Source: Pogostemon cablin
Taxonomy: Eukaryota; Streptophyta; Magnoliopsida; Lamiales; Lamiaceae
DNA: 64,000 nt
Assembly (NCBI GenBank): GCA_023678885.1
Contig: CM042985.1
Location: 28,902,465 to 28,966,464, forward strand
Direction of reading: 5' to 3'
The position numbers and the translations under genes are program-made. Within the stretch, counting starts at the first letter, position 1. Each line of letters starts with the position of its first letter. This document shows positions 31,990 to 42,839 of this stretch, piece after piece. Below the pieces are notes generated by a model, which did not search any database, was not told the origin of the DNA, and saw only the letters and a list, made by a program, of their open reading frames with translations.

Positions 31990-32390
31990 ATAAACACCTC
32001 TAAGGTGTCTGTCAATAAGAGGACTAATCCTCTTCTGTCAATTATTCTAATCTAAAAACACCTCATAGGTGTTCCGATTCAAAGAGAGGTTAAACCTCTT
32101 CTCTGTTATCAATCTATCAAGTCTGCTTACAGACTTCATTACACCTTAAAGGTGTTCTACTTCTAATAAGAAGTTTAATCCTCTTCTGATATTTATCTTC
32201 AGAGAACCTTCAGAAAAATTGATTTCTGAAAGAGGTTCAAGTATTCTACAAAACACCATTAAAGGTGTCTCAATTCAAAAGAGGTTCAACCTCTTCTTCA
32301 TTATTCAATCAAAGTCTGTTCACAGACTTCAATTACACCCTTCTAAGGTGAATTGTTCTAAAGAAGGTTGAATCCTTCTCTGAATAGGAG
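31990..32390 (+). repeat. Hairpin array in the copia leader
   Basis: About 13 short inverted repeats of three kinds recur. Kind A is ACACCT-AGGTGT (31994-32008, 32057-32073, 32141-32155, 32253-32268, weaker 32335-32350). Kind B is AAGAGG-CCTCTT (32017-32034, 32085-32099, weak 32168-32185, 32279-32295, 32362-32379). Kind C is AAGTCTG-CAGACTT (32119-32136, 32312-32329). A further TCAGAAA-TTTCTGA stem sits at 32210-32229. Stems are 5-8 bp with 1-6 nt loops. The array lies in the transcribed leader just after the 5' LTR. Confidence 0.8.
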
Positions 32391-32479
32391 AGAGCAGTAA
32401 GCCCTACTCCCAACATTCACCACACAAGAAATCAAAAACTTTGCAGGAACTTAAAAGCCCAGAAATTTTTTGGTATACG

Positions 32480-33060
32480 ATTGTACGGCATTCTGTCGAG
32501 CCTCATTCTGCAAACGCTGACCACGCAGCCGCTCCATTGCCGCTCGCCGTCGATCGGTTCACGAGGAACGCGACGAGGGTTGGGCCGTCGCGGTCAGACC
32601 AGTCGCCATCAGTTGGCAAGGAACGCGCCGCCGGAAGCGCGACCGCTGACCGTTCGCCGTCCGTGGTTCCTGTCCGTCGCCGCCTCTGCTAGTCGTCGCT
32701 GTGTGTGCCGGTCGCCGCCGCCGTCGCCAGCTCCTCACCAGATCTGCAGCCGCGCCGTCGCCCAAGGTCAGCCCTCCCGCCGCCGCTGCACTGTCCGCTG
32801 CGTGGGCGCTGATCACCTCCAGTCCTTCGTCAATCTGCTGCGCAGCCGCCGGAGAGGAGAACCACGACCGCAGCCGCAGCTGTTTAACACCACCGGCCAC
32901 CAGTCATTGTCTCCCCTACCGGGAACGGCCGGAACGCGATTTGTTCGAGTCGCCTCCGCCCGTCGTCCGCCTCCTAAGGAAGCGCCGCCGCACGACAACC
33001 GCCGTCACGATTCTCCCGACCATGCTTCGCGAGACCAACAAGCCACCTACACCGTTCCGA
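32480..33060 (+). other. GC-rich block in the gag position of the copia element
   Basis: CpG-rich and open in several frames on both strands. Peptides are Arg/Pro/Ser-rich without a recognisable domain. No copia Gag signature or CCHC knuckle appears between the leader and the protease, so gag seems lost or replaced. It resembles 7560-8450 and 44840-45400 in composition. Confidence 0.5.
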
Positions 33061-33399
33061 CCATCGTCCAAATCCGACCATGGGAGAACGGGAAACGGCA
33101 GCAACTACCACCGTGGGTTTGCAGCAAAATGCAGATTAGGGCATGGAGTGGGAGGCGGATGCTCTGCAAATCATCTGTCGGATATATCAAAAGGAAATGG
33201 GCCTGGCTCTCTTGCTATCAACGCAGGCCTTCCTCAACACATAGGCCCAGATCTTTTTTCTTCTTTGGTGGCCCAAGTACTCCAATCCCAAAATTCCTCT
33301 CAATCCACTACAAAAGTGGATGCAGGTCCTATTTCCTCTACCCATCAAAATTCACTTTTATCTAAAAATAATCCTTTGGGCCAAAATGGCTTAAAAAAT

Positions 33400-36300
33400 A
33401 ATTTTGAAAACAGGCCCACCCATTTTCCCATTTTTCACAACCCAAATTTTTTAAACACAAAATCCTTTAATTACTCTAGCATATTTTCATCAAATAATAA
33501 TTTAATTGATTTCTCTAAAACTTGGGTGATTGACTCCGGAGCAACCGATCATATGACCGGAAATCGTTCTATTTTTCTAGAAAACTCCCTAATTTTAGAC
33601 AACACTCAAAATGTTAAAGTAGCCAATATCACTGCCGTTCCAATTTGTGGGAAAGGTTCAAATTATCTTTTTTCTAAAAAGATCGACAATATTCTCTATT
33701 TACCATCTTTCACTTTAAATTTGCTATCCGTTTGTAAGATCACCACGGAATTAAATTGTCAAGTTATATTTTCTGACATTGATGTTGTATTTCAGGAAAG
33801 ATTGACGGGACGAACGATTGGTAAAGGAGTTCGTGTCAATAATTTATACCTAATTAACTTCCCTAGTATTGCTTTAAATGTTTTTGATATGTCTCTTTGG
33901 CATAAATGACTTGGACAACCGTCCAATTTAGTTTTTAACAAAATATTTCCTAATTCGTCGTATCATGATAAGTGTGATATTTGTTCTTTATCTAAACACA
34001 CACGCCTTCCCTACACAAATTCCTCTTCTAATTCAAAATCCATTTTTGATTTAATTCACTCGGATGTTTGGGGTTCCGCTCTAATTACATCTTATAATGA
34101 TTTTAAATATTATGTTAGCTTTATAGATGATTTTTCAAAGCATACTTGGATATTTTTACTTAAAAATAAAAGCGAAGTTTTATCAAAATTTCAAGATTTT
34201 TTCGCCTACGTCAAAAATCATTTCAATAAATCCATAAAAAATTTTCGAACGGATAATGGAACTGAATTTATAAACTCAAATTTTCAAAATTTTACAAAAA
34301 GTAATGGAATTATTCATTAAACCTCGTGCCCCTACACACATGCTCAAAATGGGGTCGCGGAGCGAAAAAATCGTCATCTTCTAGAAGTCACTCGTTCCCT
34401 TCTTTTCAAAACAATGTTCCAAAATATTTTTGGTCAGATGCTCTTCTAACCGCCAATTACCTTATTAATCGTAGACCTTCCCCTAATCTCAATAACCTTA
34501 GTCCCCACAAGATTCTTTTTAAAAGGGAAGTAGGTCTTGATCACTTACGCATTTTTGGATGTACATGTTTTGTTCATGTTAATCGTACTGATAAACTTAG
34601 TCCTTCTTCAGTCAAAGCTATTTTTCTTGGCTACTCCGTACTTCAAAAAGGTTACAAGTGTTATGATCCTATTACTGGAACACTCTACATTTCAAGAGAT
34701 GTTACCTTCAATGAAAATGACCCTTATTACTCTGTTGATAACTCCTCCATTGATACTAACGACTTTGTCTTTCCTATTTCAGCTCCTACTGATCTTATTC
34801 TTTCTCAGGATCATCATAATGAGTTGATCAATACGATTCCTCTCGAAAACACAGTCGAAGAAGATGCTCCGACAGGGGGAGATCACGTCCCAGTCGAAGA
34901 AAATGCTCCGATAGGGGGAAATCAAAACCAAAATCCAACTCGAGCTAATTCACCTCAGAGATCTCTTCGACAAACTCGGCAGCCTACCAAACTAAGAGAC
35001 TATGTCACTTATTCGGTATCATATCCTATCCAAAACTTCTTATCTTATTCCCACATTTCAAAAGAGCATCATGCATTTTTAAATTGCATAAATCAATCTG
35101 AACCTAAAAACTTTAAAGAGGCTAATTGTTATCCTACTTGGCGTAAAGCAATGGAAGAAGAAATAAAAGCTCTCGAGAAAAATAATACTTGGTCTCTTGT
35201 TTATCTCCCTAAAGGGAAAAAGGCAGTCGGGTGTAAATGGGTCTACAAAGTAAAATTTGATAGTCTGGAAAAAATCGAAAGATATAAAGCTTGTCTTGTT
35301 GCTAAAGGCTTCACCCAAACTTATGGAATTGACTATGAAGAAACATTCGCACCCGTCGCTAAAATGAACACGGTAAGAATCCTTCTTTCTATAGGCACTA
35401 ATAAAAATTGGTTTTTTCATCAAGTGGATGTTAAAAATGCTTTTTTACAAGGGGATTTAGAAGAAGAAGTGTACATGACTCTTCCTCAAGGACTTAAGAA
35501 TTCAGATTCTACCCTTGTTTGCAAACTTCACAAATTCATTTATGGTCTAAAACAATCTCCCAGAGCTTGGTATTCTAAACTTAGTCATGCATTACTCTCC
35601 CAGAACTTTCATAAAAGTTCAGCTGATTTATCGTTATTTACTCGCACTTCTTCAAATTCTTCAATTATTGTTTTAGTTTATGTTGATGATATTATTATTA
35701 CTGGTGACAAGGAAACAGAAATTCAAGATATTAAAAACTTTCTCAAACAAACATTTGATATCAAAGATCTTGGTCTTCTTAAATATTTTCTTGGAATTGA
35801 AATAGCTCACTCCACAAAAAGATTATTCCTTTCTCAAAGAGAATACACCCTCGATCTTCTTCAAGAAACAAGTAAACTCGGTGTTAAGCCCGCTAGCACT
35901 CCTATGGAAACCAATGTTAAACTTAACTCAGAAGATGGATCTCCTCTTCAAGATGAGGGCATGTACCAAAGACTTGTAGGAAAACTTATTTACTTAACTG
36001 TTACTCGTCCTGACATTGCTTTTTCTGTTAGTGTGGTTAGTCAATTTATGCAGGCACCTCGGACCACTCACCTAGCTGCTATTTATCGGATCCTCCAATA
36101 TCTAAAATCAACTCCGGGACAAGAAATTTGGATAAAAAACAACAGAGATGTAAGTGTTCAAGGTTATACAGACGCTGATTGGGCAGGAAGCTTTGACCGA
36201 CGATCTACTACCGGATTTTGCACCATGGTTGGAGGAAATCTAGTAACCTGGAAAAGTAAAAAACAAAACGTGGTGGCTCGATCAAGTGCCGAAGCAGAAT

Positions 36301-36647
36301 ACCAGGAAATGGCATCAACTACTAGCGAGCTTACTTGGATAAAACAACTTCTTGAGGATATGAACATTCAAGCCAAAGGAGCAATTCAAATGTATTGTGA
36401 TAACAACGCTGCTCGCCACATAGCCTCAAACCCGGTGTTCCACGAGCGAAGAAAACATATTGAGGTGGATTGTCATTTCGTTCGAGACAAAGTTCAAAGC
36501 AGGATGATTCAAACACCTTATATTGGGAGCAAGGATCAACTTGCAGACATATTCATGAAAGCCTTGGACAAATCAAGACATAAGTTCATTCTTGACAAGT
36601 TAGGAGTGATCAACCCATTCACACCTACACTTGAGGGGGAGTGTTGA
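33400..36647 (+). pseudogene. Copia pol, nearly complete, three inactivating changes
   Basis: The protease motif WVIDSGATDHM (DSG at 33532-33540) is followed by the GAG-pre-integrase region, with a TGA at 33907 in place of an expected Arg codon. Integrase core pieces follow (CDICSLSKHTR, DLIHSDVWG, FIDDFSKHTW, FRTDNGTEF), then a TAA at 34318 where Gln is expected and HAQNGVAERKN. A 1-nt loss near 34404 shifts the frame. From there RT and RNase H are open to 36647: KARLVAKGFTQ-like region, YVDDIIITG (about 35679), KYFLGIEIAHS, DADWAGS (36171), ARSSAEAEYQ, YCDNNAARHIASNP and KHIEVDCHFVRDKV. All catalytic acidic residues of RT appear present. Confidence 0.88.
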
Positions 36648-36833
36648 AGATTGAAATACCTTTTCCAGAAATTAAGTCTCCTTTATTATCTTTTGTTCAC
36701 ATTACAACAGCTATATTTGTACTGGCTAGTTTTTCTCTTTGTCTATACATTGGTTTGTAGTTTATACTTTGTAATAACAACACAAGATTAATGAAATCAT
36801 ATTTCTTCTTTCACTATATCCTTAATTTCAACA
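36642..36833 (+). repeat. 3' LTR (192 bp), SINE-free
   Basis: It directly follows TTGAGGGGGAG. It gives the empty site for the SINE in the left LTR. Confidence 0.92.
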
Positions 36834-37571
36834 TTACATCTCTCGTCTTGGATTATGGGTTGCTCACTGGAGATACATCAACTTGATTGCGTAAGTCCTA
36901 TGCATTTCCCCAAGAATCACCCTATTCCTATCCCCATCTCAACACCCCATGGTTCTAAAATTATAGTTTTATCTACTGTAATTAATGACAACTATGTTAG
37001 TGATATGTTTCCTATGGCTGATATGGAGTTGTATGATATTGCTAAAGACTTTTGGGAAATATTACCTCGATTACCCCGCCAGGATCCCCGTTGTGAAACC
37101 ACTCTGGTGAGTTCATATAGCTTGTTGGAAGATTGTTGCTTTATAATTCACACAGATATGGGGAAGTATGTTATTGATCTTAAACCGTTGAACAGAGACA
37201 GTGTGTGGGAGCGTGTTCATGTTTCCTGTTTTCCTAGGCCTGTGGATGGTGATTTTGTGACGATTAAGGATCGGTTTGTTTTGAGTCCTGGGTTGTTGGG
37301 GGATCTTGAAGGGGGTGGGTTGTCCAAATGGAGGGAGGAGAAAGCTTTTGTTGAGTTGCCACTCTCATCTTTGGATCCCTCTGTTCAATCAGAGTATGAT
37401 AGAAATCCAGATCCTACAATCGTCCTCTTGGATCGGTTCAACTCAGTTTGCCATACATTGGTTTCACAATTTCAATTGCTTCAAGATGGTTATATTCGCA
37501 TATTAATGGATGTTTGTCGCACTGATCTAGACAGTCTCAACACAAGTGTTGTCCCGCCGTTTTACCTTTGA

Positions 37572-37915
37572 TCTTTACCCTAGTTATTTATGGAGTCATG
37601 GATTGTTTTCAATTGAGCAGCTTGGATCTGTAGTTTTAGGGAGTATGAAGTTGTAGGAAGTAACTAGGATGAGCATCTTAGGAAGATTTGTAGGGAGTGT
37701 GAAGTTGTAGGAAGAAAGAAGGGGAGGGTGTTGTGTACCCAAATCCAAGAAACTTAGTAGTACTAAATTAAATCTAAGAAGCTAGAATGTAGGAGAAGTT
37801 AGTGAAAGGGCTTTAAATGTTGGCTGGCTTTGGTTTCTTGTAGCTCGTTTGCTTGCTCACACAAAAAAATAGCTATTACAAATAGTGGACATGCCCTAAT
37901 ATAACAAATCTTTTG
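37572..37915 (+). other. 3' flank of the disrupted host gene
   Basis: Non-coding and probably 3' UTR. TAGGAAG/GTAGGGAGTGTGAAGTTGTAGGA is partly duplicated near 37630-37710. It ends at the copia TSD TTTTG. Confidence 0.4.
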
Positions 37916-38723
37916 TGTTAAGTATAGACCATGCATGCACAAGCTTGCATGATTATTTTGGTACGGTTCGACCTAGGTTCGACTAGTAGATATGGTCAAA
38001 CCATAAGCGTCGTGGTCGAACCGATGAGAATCCAAAACATAGGTACGGTTCGACCTAGGTTCGACCAGTAGCTATGGTCAAACCATAAGTATCGTAGTCG
38101 AATCAAGCAGAAATTTTGAAACAGACTTCGTTTCGACCAAGATTCGATCAGAAGGTGTGGTCGAATCAAAAGTATCGTGGTCGAACCGATGAGAAACTGA
38201 AAACAGAATGTTCAGTTGATGCAGTTCGACCTGGGTTCGACTTAATACCCAGGTCGAACCGATGCTGCTGCATGACAGTTGAGCTGTTTTGAAGGATAAA
38301 CGGATGGATTGATGACTTGGCAAGGATTCTAGGTGGTTGATCAGTTGTAACCGTTTCTTAGAAGCTGGTTAATCACATTGAATCACACATATGGAAGTTA
38401 TCAGCTGATGCATGCCATATATAAGAGTAGGAATGTCTCTATCATCATAACTACTTCCATTTTTCAGTTTATCAAAGGATTAGGGTTTTAGAAGCTTAAG
38501 TTTTAGCTGTTCATCATCTCCTTAAGTTTGTAACCGTCATCATCATAGTGATTCAACTCTTCAAAGTGGATGTAGATCTTTAAGATCGAACCACTATACT
38601 TCCTTGTGTTTTTCTTAGCTTTTCATTTCATATTTGTTGGTTTCAAACCTTGAGTGAAAGTGAGGAACATAGAGTGTGTGATTGAGATCAAATTGAAGTT
38701 GGATTTTGAACACATTCACAAGA
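37916..38723 (+). repeat. 5' LTR with GGTTCGACC motif array
   Basis: 37960-38275 holds many TTCGACC and GGTCGAA motifs in both orientations, in pairs such as GGTTCGACCTAGGTTCGAC followed by GGTCGAACCGATG. TATATAAGAGTAGG near 38417 is a candidate TATA box. Several motifs are mutated here (GGTCAAACC) but intact in the right LTR (GGTCGAACC). Confidence 0.92.
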
Positions 38724-38724
38724 A

Positions 38725-38741
38725 TTGGCGCCGTCTGTGGG
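38725..38741 (+). other. Primer-binding site, not tRNA-Met type
   Basis: TTGGCGCCGTCTGTGGG follows the 5' LTR by one base. It differs from the TGGTATCAGAGC site of the other copia elements in this window; the cognate tRNA was not determined. Confidence 0.7.
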
Positions 38742-38784
38742 AAAGCCAAGAAGAAGGAGAAGTTCAGAAGAAGAAGAAGATCAG

Positions 38785-41700
38785 ATGGTGACTACTAAGT
38801 TTGATATTGAAAAGTTTTCAGAAAAGGCAGAGTTCAGTCTGTGGAGGATGAAGATGGAGGCGATCTTGATCCAGCAAGGTCTATCAGATGCAATCAAACC
38901 GCTTCCTGATAATCAAGCTGGTGCAGTTGATGCTGTTGCATTTGCAGCAGATCAAGAACAACAATCAAAGGCTAGAAGTGCACTGATTCTGTGCCTTTGA
39001 GACAAAGCTCTAATGGAAATCTCAAAGGAAGCAACTGCCAGAGGAGTATGGAGGAAATTGGAGGAGCTATACATGGTTAAAAGTTTGGCCAACCGTTTGT
39101 ACATGAAGCAGAAAATGTATTCCTTCAAGGTATCAGAAGATAAATCAATCATTGGTCAATTAGATGAGTTTAACAAGATCATTGATGATCTTGAAAACAT
39201 TGATGTGGCTCTGTCATCTGAAGACAAAGCTGTCATCCTCATGTCAGCTCTTCCTAAGTCCTTTGAAGGATTGAGAGATACTATCTTGTTTGCTAATGCT
39301 GAAGCAATTACACTTGAGCAAGTATTGCTGGTAGTTAAGGCAAAGGTTCTTCATAAGAAGAATCCAGATCAACAGGCTATTGCAGAGAGTTTAATAGCAA
39401 AGAAACAGAATCAATGGAACAAGAAGAACAACAAGAATAGTAATGCTGACAAAAGGAAGCCAGAAAAGAATCAAGGTGCTCCATCAGAAGAAGAAGAGAA
39501 CAATAATTGCTTTCATTGCAATAAGCCTGGACACTTCAAGAAGCAGTGTTTCAAATGGAAAGCAATGGTAGCAAAGAAGATAGCTGAAAAAGGGGAAAAT
39601 AAGAGGCCTCATGCAAATCAGGTAACAACTAATCAAGTTGGTTCAGATTCTGATTTCATTGAAGCAATGTCAGTGTGTTCTAGTTCAGTATCAGAAGTGT
39701 GGGTCATGGATTCAGGATGCACATTTCACATGACTTCAAGAAAAGATTGGTTTACTGAATTAAGATCACAAGATGAAGGATCAGTCATGCTAGGTGAAGA
39801 TCACACCTGCAAGATTGAAGGAATAGGTTCTGTCAAACTTAAAATGTTTGATGGGAAAATTAGGTTATTAACCAATGTCAGATATGTACCAAGTTTGAGA
39901 AGAAATCTAATATCTCTTGGAATGTTAGTTTCTCAAGGTTATGAGTGTCATCTAAAGGGAGAATCACTTACTATCACAAAGGGAAAGTCAGTAGTTGTTA
40001 AAGGTTTTAAGAAGTCTGATTTGTACTTCTTAAATGGTTCTGTAATGGTTGGACAGATTAATGCAACTAAGGATGATAGTAGTGTTAAAGTCTGGCATGG
40101 AAGGCTTGGTCACATAAGTGAAAAAGGTTTGCAAGAGCTTGCAAGACAGAAGCTGCTTGAGATCAGTTCAACCTGCAAGTTAGATCAGTGTGAAGCTTGC
40201 ATATTAGGCAAGTCAAAGAGGTTGAAATTTGGTGCAGCTGAGCATAATACCAAAGCCAGATTGGAATATATTCACTCTGATCTTTGGGGGCCTTCCAAGA
40301 ACTCAACTATTGGGGGTGGAAGATACTTCATATCATTCATTGATGACTATTCAAGAAAGGTATGGATAAGGATTTTGAAGACCAAGGATGAAGCATTACC
40401 AGTCTTTAAAGTTTGGTTGACGGAGGTAGAACTTCAGACATGAGATAATGTTAAGTGCTTAAGGACAGACAATGGACTTGAATTTATGTCAAATGAATTC
40501 AACAAGTTTTGTCAATAAAAGGGAATTAAGAGGCACAAAACTGTACCAGGAACTCCACAACAGAATGGAGTGGCTGAAAGGATGAATCAGGCACTTCTTG
40601 CAAGGGTTAGATGCATGATGAGCAGTGGAGGTTTTTCAAAAGGTTTCTGGGGAGAATTGGTGTCAACTGCAGCTTATTTGATCAACCTATCTCCATGTAC
40701 AGCTCTTAAATTTAAACCACGTGAACAAGTATGGGCTGGTAGGATACCTGATTATAGTCATTTAAGGGTGATAGGTTGCCAGGTGTACTCACACCAGAAG
40801 CAAGATAAACTTGATCCAAGGGCTATCAAGTGTGTGCTTATTGGTTATCCAAAAGAAGTGAAAGGTTATAGACTGTGGTATTATGAAACTAACAAGTTTA
40901 TTGTTAGCAGAGATGTAACATTCAATGAAGATAAGATGTCATTGTTTGACATAAGTGCTGAGAAATCCACCATTACAGATAAGTGTGAATTTGAGGTGGA
41001 GCATGATGATCAGACAGCAGTACTGCAAGATCAGAATCAGGAGAATAATAATGAGCATGAAGTAAATACTGAAGAGGAGAGAGATGTGGGATATAGTTCA
41101 AGTGAAAGAAGAACTTTGAGCAGCTATCAACTAGTTAGAGATAGGCTGAGGAGACAAATCAGGACACCTGTTAGATACATAGAGGCTGACACTGTGTCAT
41201 ATGCTCTCTATGTAGCTTCAGACATTGACATCTATGAGCCAAGAACATATTCAGAGGCAGTATCAGGAAAGGACAGTGTCAAGTGGCTAGATGCAATGGA
41301 AGAGGAGTTGCTGTCTTTAAAGAGGAACAATACTTGGGTAATTATTGACAAGCCTGCAAATCAGAAGCTTGTAAGTTGTAAGTGGATTTACAAGAAGAAA
41401 CCAGTGACAAACAAAGAAGGAGGAATAAAGTATAAGGCAAGACTTGTAGCAAGAAGTTTTTCACAGCAAGAAGGAGTTGATTATAATGAGATCTTCTCAC
41501 CAGTAGTGAAACATTGCTCAATAAGGATCCTGTTGTCATTGGTTACTCAATTTGATTTGGAGTTACATCAGATGGATGTAACTACAGCTTTTCTACATGG
41601 AAATTTAGAGGAAAAGATCTACATGAAGATTCCTGAAGGTGTTAGTTTGAAAGGTGCTGATTCAAAGGCTTGTTTGCTGCTAAAATCATTGTATGGTTTG

Positions 41701-42385
41701 AAGCAAAGTCCAAGACAATGGTACCTATGATTTGATGATTACATTACATCAAATGATTTTGTTAGAAGCAAGTATGATAGCTGTGTATACATGAGATACA
41801 AGGATGGATGCTACATTTACCTACTGCTATATGTAGATGATATTTTGATAGCATGCAAGGATATGAGAGGAATTAATACAGTAAAGGATACCTTGAGACA
41901 GGAGTTTGACATGAAAGATCTTGGTGAAGCAAGAATGATACTTGGCATGCAAATTGAAAGGGACAGGTCGGCTTGTCATTTAACATTGTTTCAAGAGTCT
42001 TACTTGGATAAGGTTCTCAAAAGATATAACATGAATCTCTGTAAGGATGTTTCAGTGCCAGTTAAGTAAGGATTGAGTCTGTCATTAGCTCAAGGACCTC
42101 AAACAGATAAGGAAAGGGCAGAAATGAGCAATATACCATATGCTAGTGCTGTTGGTAGTCTGATGTATGCAATGGTATGTTGCAGGCCAGATTTGGCTTA
42201 TGTTATGAGTATGATCAGTAGGTTTATGAGTGATCCTGGTCTAGTTCATTGGGATGCAGTAAAGTAGGCATTAAGGTATGTTAGAGGAACTATGTCAGTT
42301 GGATTGAAGTTCCAGAAGCAAGATGTTTGGAATAAGGCTGTTGTTGGTTATGTTGATGCAGATTATGCAGCTAATCTTGATACAA
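38785..42385 (+). pseudogene. Copia gag-pol, single frame with six nonsense codons (5' part)
   Basis: Reading in one unbroken phase from the ATG at 38785: Gag start (FDIEKFSEKAEFSLWRMKM), UBN2-like region (FKVSEDKSIIGQLDEFNKII), CCHC knuckle (CFHCNKPGHFKKQC, 39508-39549), protease VWVMDSGCTFHM (about 39697), GAG-pre-integrase (KVWHGRLGHIS, CEACILGKSKR), integrase (YIHSDLWGP, FIDDYSRKVW, RTDNGLEF, PQQNGVAERMN), RT with YVDDILIA (about 41829), then RNase H start (YVDADYAANLDT), which the CACTA element interrupts. Stops: TGA 38998, TGA 40441, TAA 40516, TGA 41728, TAA 42067, TAG 42265. No frameshift was seen. Confidence 0.92.
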
Positions 42386-42409
42386 CACTACAAGAAACTG
42401 CAAGATTAC

Positions 42410-42815
42410 AGACAAAAAAATCCGTCGATAATATATGAAAAATTCGTCAGTAAACAATTTACCGACGGATTACCAACGGAAATGAATTTGTCGCGAAAAC
42501 CTACGTCGGTAATTTTTTAGCGACAGAAATTTAAATCCGTCGATAATTACCGATGGATTTTTTCATCAGTAAAAAAAGATTTTTGTCGGTAATCATTCAA
42601 TGTCAATTCGTCGAAAGTTATAATATAGTGACATTTTTACTTACGGATAAGTTATTATTTATTTTAATTTGAATTTGAATTTAAAAATCCGTCAGTAAGT
42701 TTACCGACGGAAATAATCCATCGGTAAATTCAAATTCAAATTAAAATAAATAATAACTTACCGACGGATTTTTCCATCGGTAATTTTACCGATGGATTTT
42801 TCGTCGGTAAAATGC
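42410..42815. repeat. Left subterminal CCGTCGGTAA array of the CACTA element
   Basis: About a dozen copies of TTACCGACGG or its complement, some in back-to-back hairpin pairs such as CCGTCAGTAAGTTTACCGACGG. An AAATTCAAATTCAAATTAAAATAAATAATAAC segment is present in both orientations (about 42650 and 42728), making a long hairpin. Confidence 0.85.
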
Positions 42816-42839
42816 AAAAGGAAAAATAAAAAAAATCAA

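Larger units (their letters stand above)
31531..36833 (+). mobile_element. Ty1/copia LTR retrotransposon inserted in a host gene
   Basis: The LTRs start TGTTGAAGATTG and end TTTCAACA; both are 192 bp once a SINE in the left one is discounted. TTACA is duplicated at 31526-31530 and 36834-36838. The purine tract GAGGGGGAG precedes the right LTR. Protease, integrase, RT and RNase H follow in copia order. There are about 3 LTR differences in 192 bp by eye. Two nonsense codons and one frameshift break pol, and only TGGTAT remains of the primer site after the left LTR. Confidence 0.93.
31270..37571 (+). pseudogene. Host coding gene disrupted by a copia insertion (unknown protein, ~320 codons)
   Basis: 31304-31530 and 36839-37571 form one reading frame when the copia element and one TTACA copy are removed: the split codon becomes CAT and the frame continues LSSWIMGCSLEIHQLD to a TGA at 37571. 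The product has alternating hydrophobic/aromatic segments (FQIYVVDLSDGGYAYTKI, MCICGSTLYVIEG, FWEILPRLPRQDP, YVIDLKPLNRDSVWERV) resembling plant beta-propeller or F-box-associated proteins; I do not recognise the exact family. An upstream ATG at 31270 (MENRPGSPLSSDAE) is one base out of frame with the rest near 31303-31310, so either 31304 is the start or there is a 1-nt indel. Residues 1-76 lie before the insertion. Confidence 0.65.

Noticed and set aside
31990..32390. CRISPR-like array of short repeats
   Set aside because: Repeats are short palindromes of three kinds with no constant repeat-spacer unit, in a eukaryotic retrotransposon leader.
32481..33365. 294-codon open frame at the start of the second copia element
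   Set aside because: Overlapping GC-rich frames on both strands. The genuine pol frame begins further on with the protease; the Arg/Ser/Pro-rich part shows no Gag features.
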